DNA of 40,801 nt from an uncultured Alphaproteobacteria bacterium. Lineage in GTDB: Bacteria > Pseudomonadota > Alphaproteobacteria > Rs-D84. Numbering within the stretch: the first letter of the stretch is position 1; every line of letters begins with the position of its first letter. The stretch is taken from assembly GCA_944389235.1 (NCBI GenBank), contig CALXLO010000008.1, positions 1 to 40,801 of the forward strand, given 5' to 3'. A model generated the notes under the pieces. That model saw only the letters and a list, made by a program, of their open reading frames with translations, did not search any database and was not told the origin of the DNA. Of the stretch, positions 40,766 to 40,801 are shown piece after piece. Position numbers and translations under genes: made by a program.

Positions 40766-40801
40766 TTTTTGTATAGGCTGGAATATATTTGCACGGCATA
40801 T

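Noticed and set aside
1-40801. CRISPR array or toxin-antitoxin defence module
   Set aside because: No regularly spaced short repeats and no recognised cas, restriction or toxin genes apart from the small HNH protein.

Overview
The window looks like chromosomal DNA of a host-associated alphaproteobacterium with an AT-leaning genome, possibly one of the poorly described gut lineages; this placement is inference. Support comes from LpxI in lipid A synthesis, a solitary VirB11-type ATPase, small Opa/OmpA-like barrels ending in Phe, DNA-binding domains of the type fused to S24 repressors in Alphaproteobacteria, and TTGnnn/TAnnnT promoters. No rRNA operon or genus marker is present.

Layout. 1-2766: a decayed gene end, a structured leader RNA with a terminator, and a Cys-rich secreted protein. 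2747-6022: a cassette flanked by ~530 bp inverted repeats, each arm carrying an identical 76-residue repressor-like gene; inside are an HNH protein, an outer-membrane barrel and a Nudix/pyrophosphatase-like fusion. 6131-19442: housekeeping genes (tRNA-Glu, tRNA-Asp, gapA, miaA, priA, virB11-like, FKBP lipoprotein, lpxI, two barrels, a TrmA/RlmD-family methyltransferase, a probable antisense-SD-rich small RNA, a third repressor-like gene, a winged-helix protein and birA).

19466-33579: a short-tailed-phage (T7-like) virion gene set: cell-wall hydrolase, holin-like protein, scaffold, an H1-like lysine/alanine-rich protein, capsid, tail tubular A and B homologues, fibre N-terminal domain, terminase, portal and small accessory genes. 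No integrase, phage polymerase or lysogeny switch is recognisable. The large terminase is cut exactly between its ATPase and nuclease domains by a 3.4 kb reverse-oriented block carrying the replicative helicase gene dnaB, a tandem-HTH regulator and an unknown gene. Host-type genes (dnaB, a tiny lipoprotein, yraN) are interleaved with virion genes that remain open, so the locus is either a decaying prophage or a domesticated, gene-transfer-agent-like particle locus.

33609-40765: a surface polysaccharide operon on the minus strand. Gmd, a ColD-like dehydratase (His in place of the PLP lysine) and an Fcl/ColC-like reductase predict GDP-colitose (or GDP-fucose) synthesis; a GT11 fucosyltransferase and three GT2 enzymes would assemble the glycan. 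Several genes (miaA, virB11-like, lpxI, the winged-helix gene, dnaB) have a promoter whose -10 box ends 7-8 nt before ATG, suggesting leaderless mRNAs.
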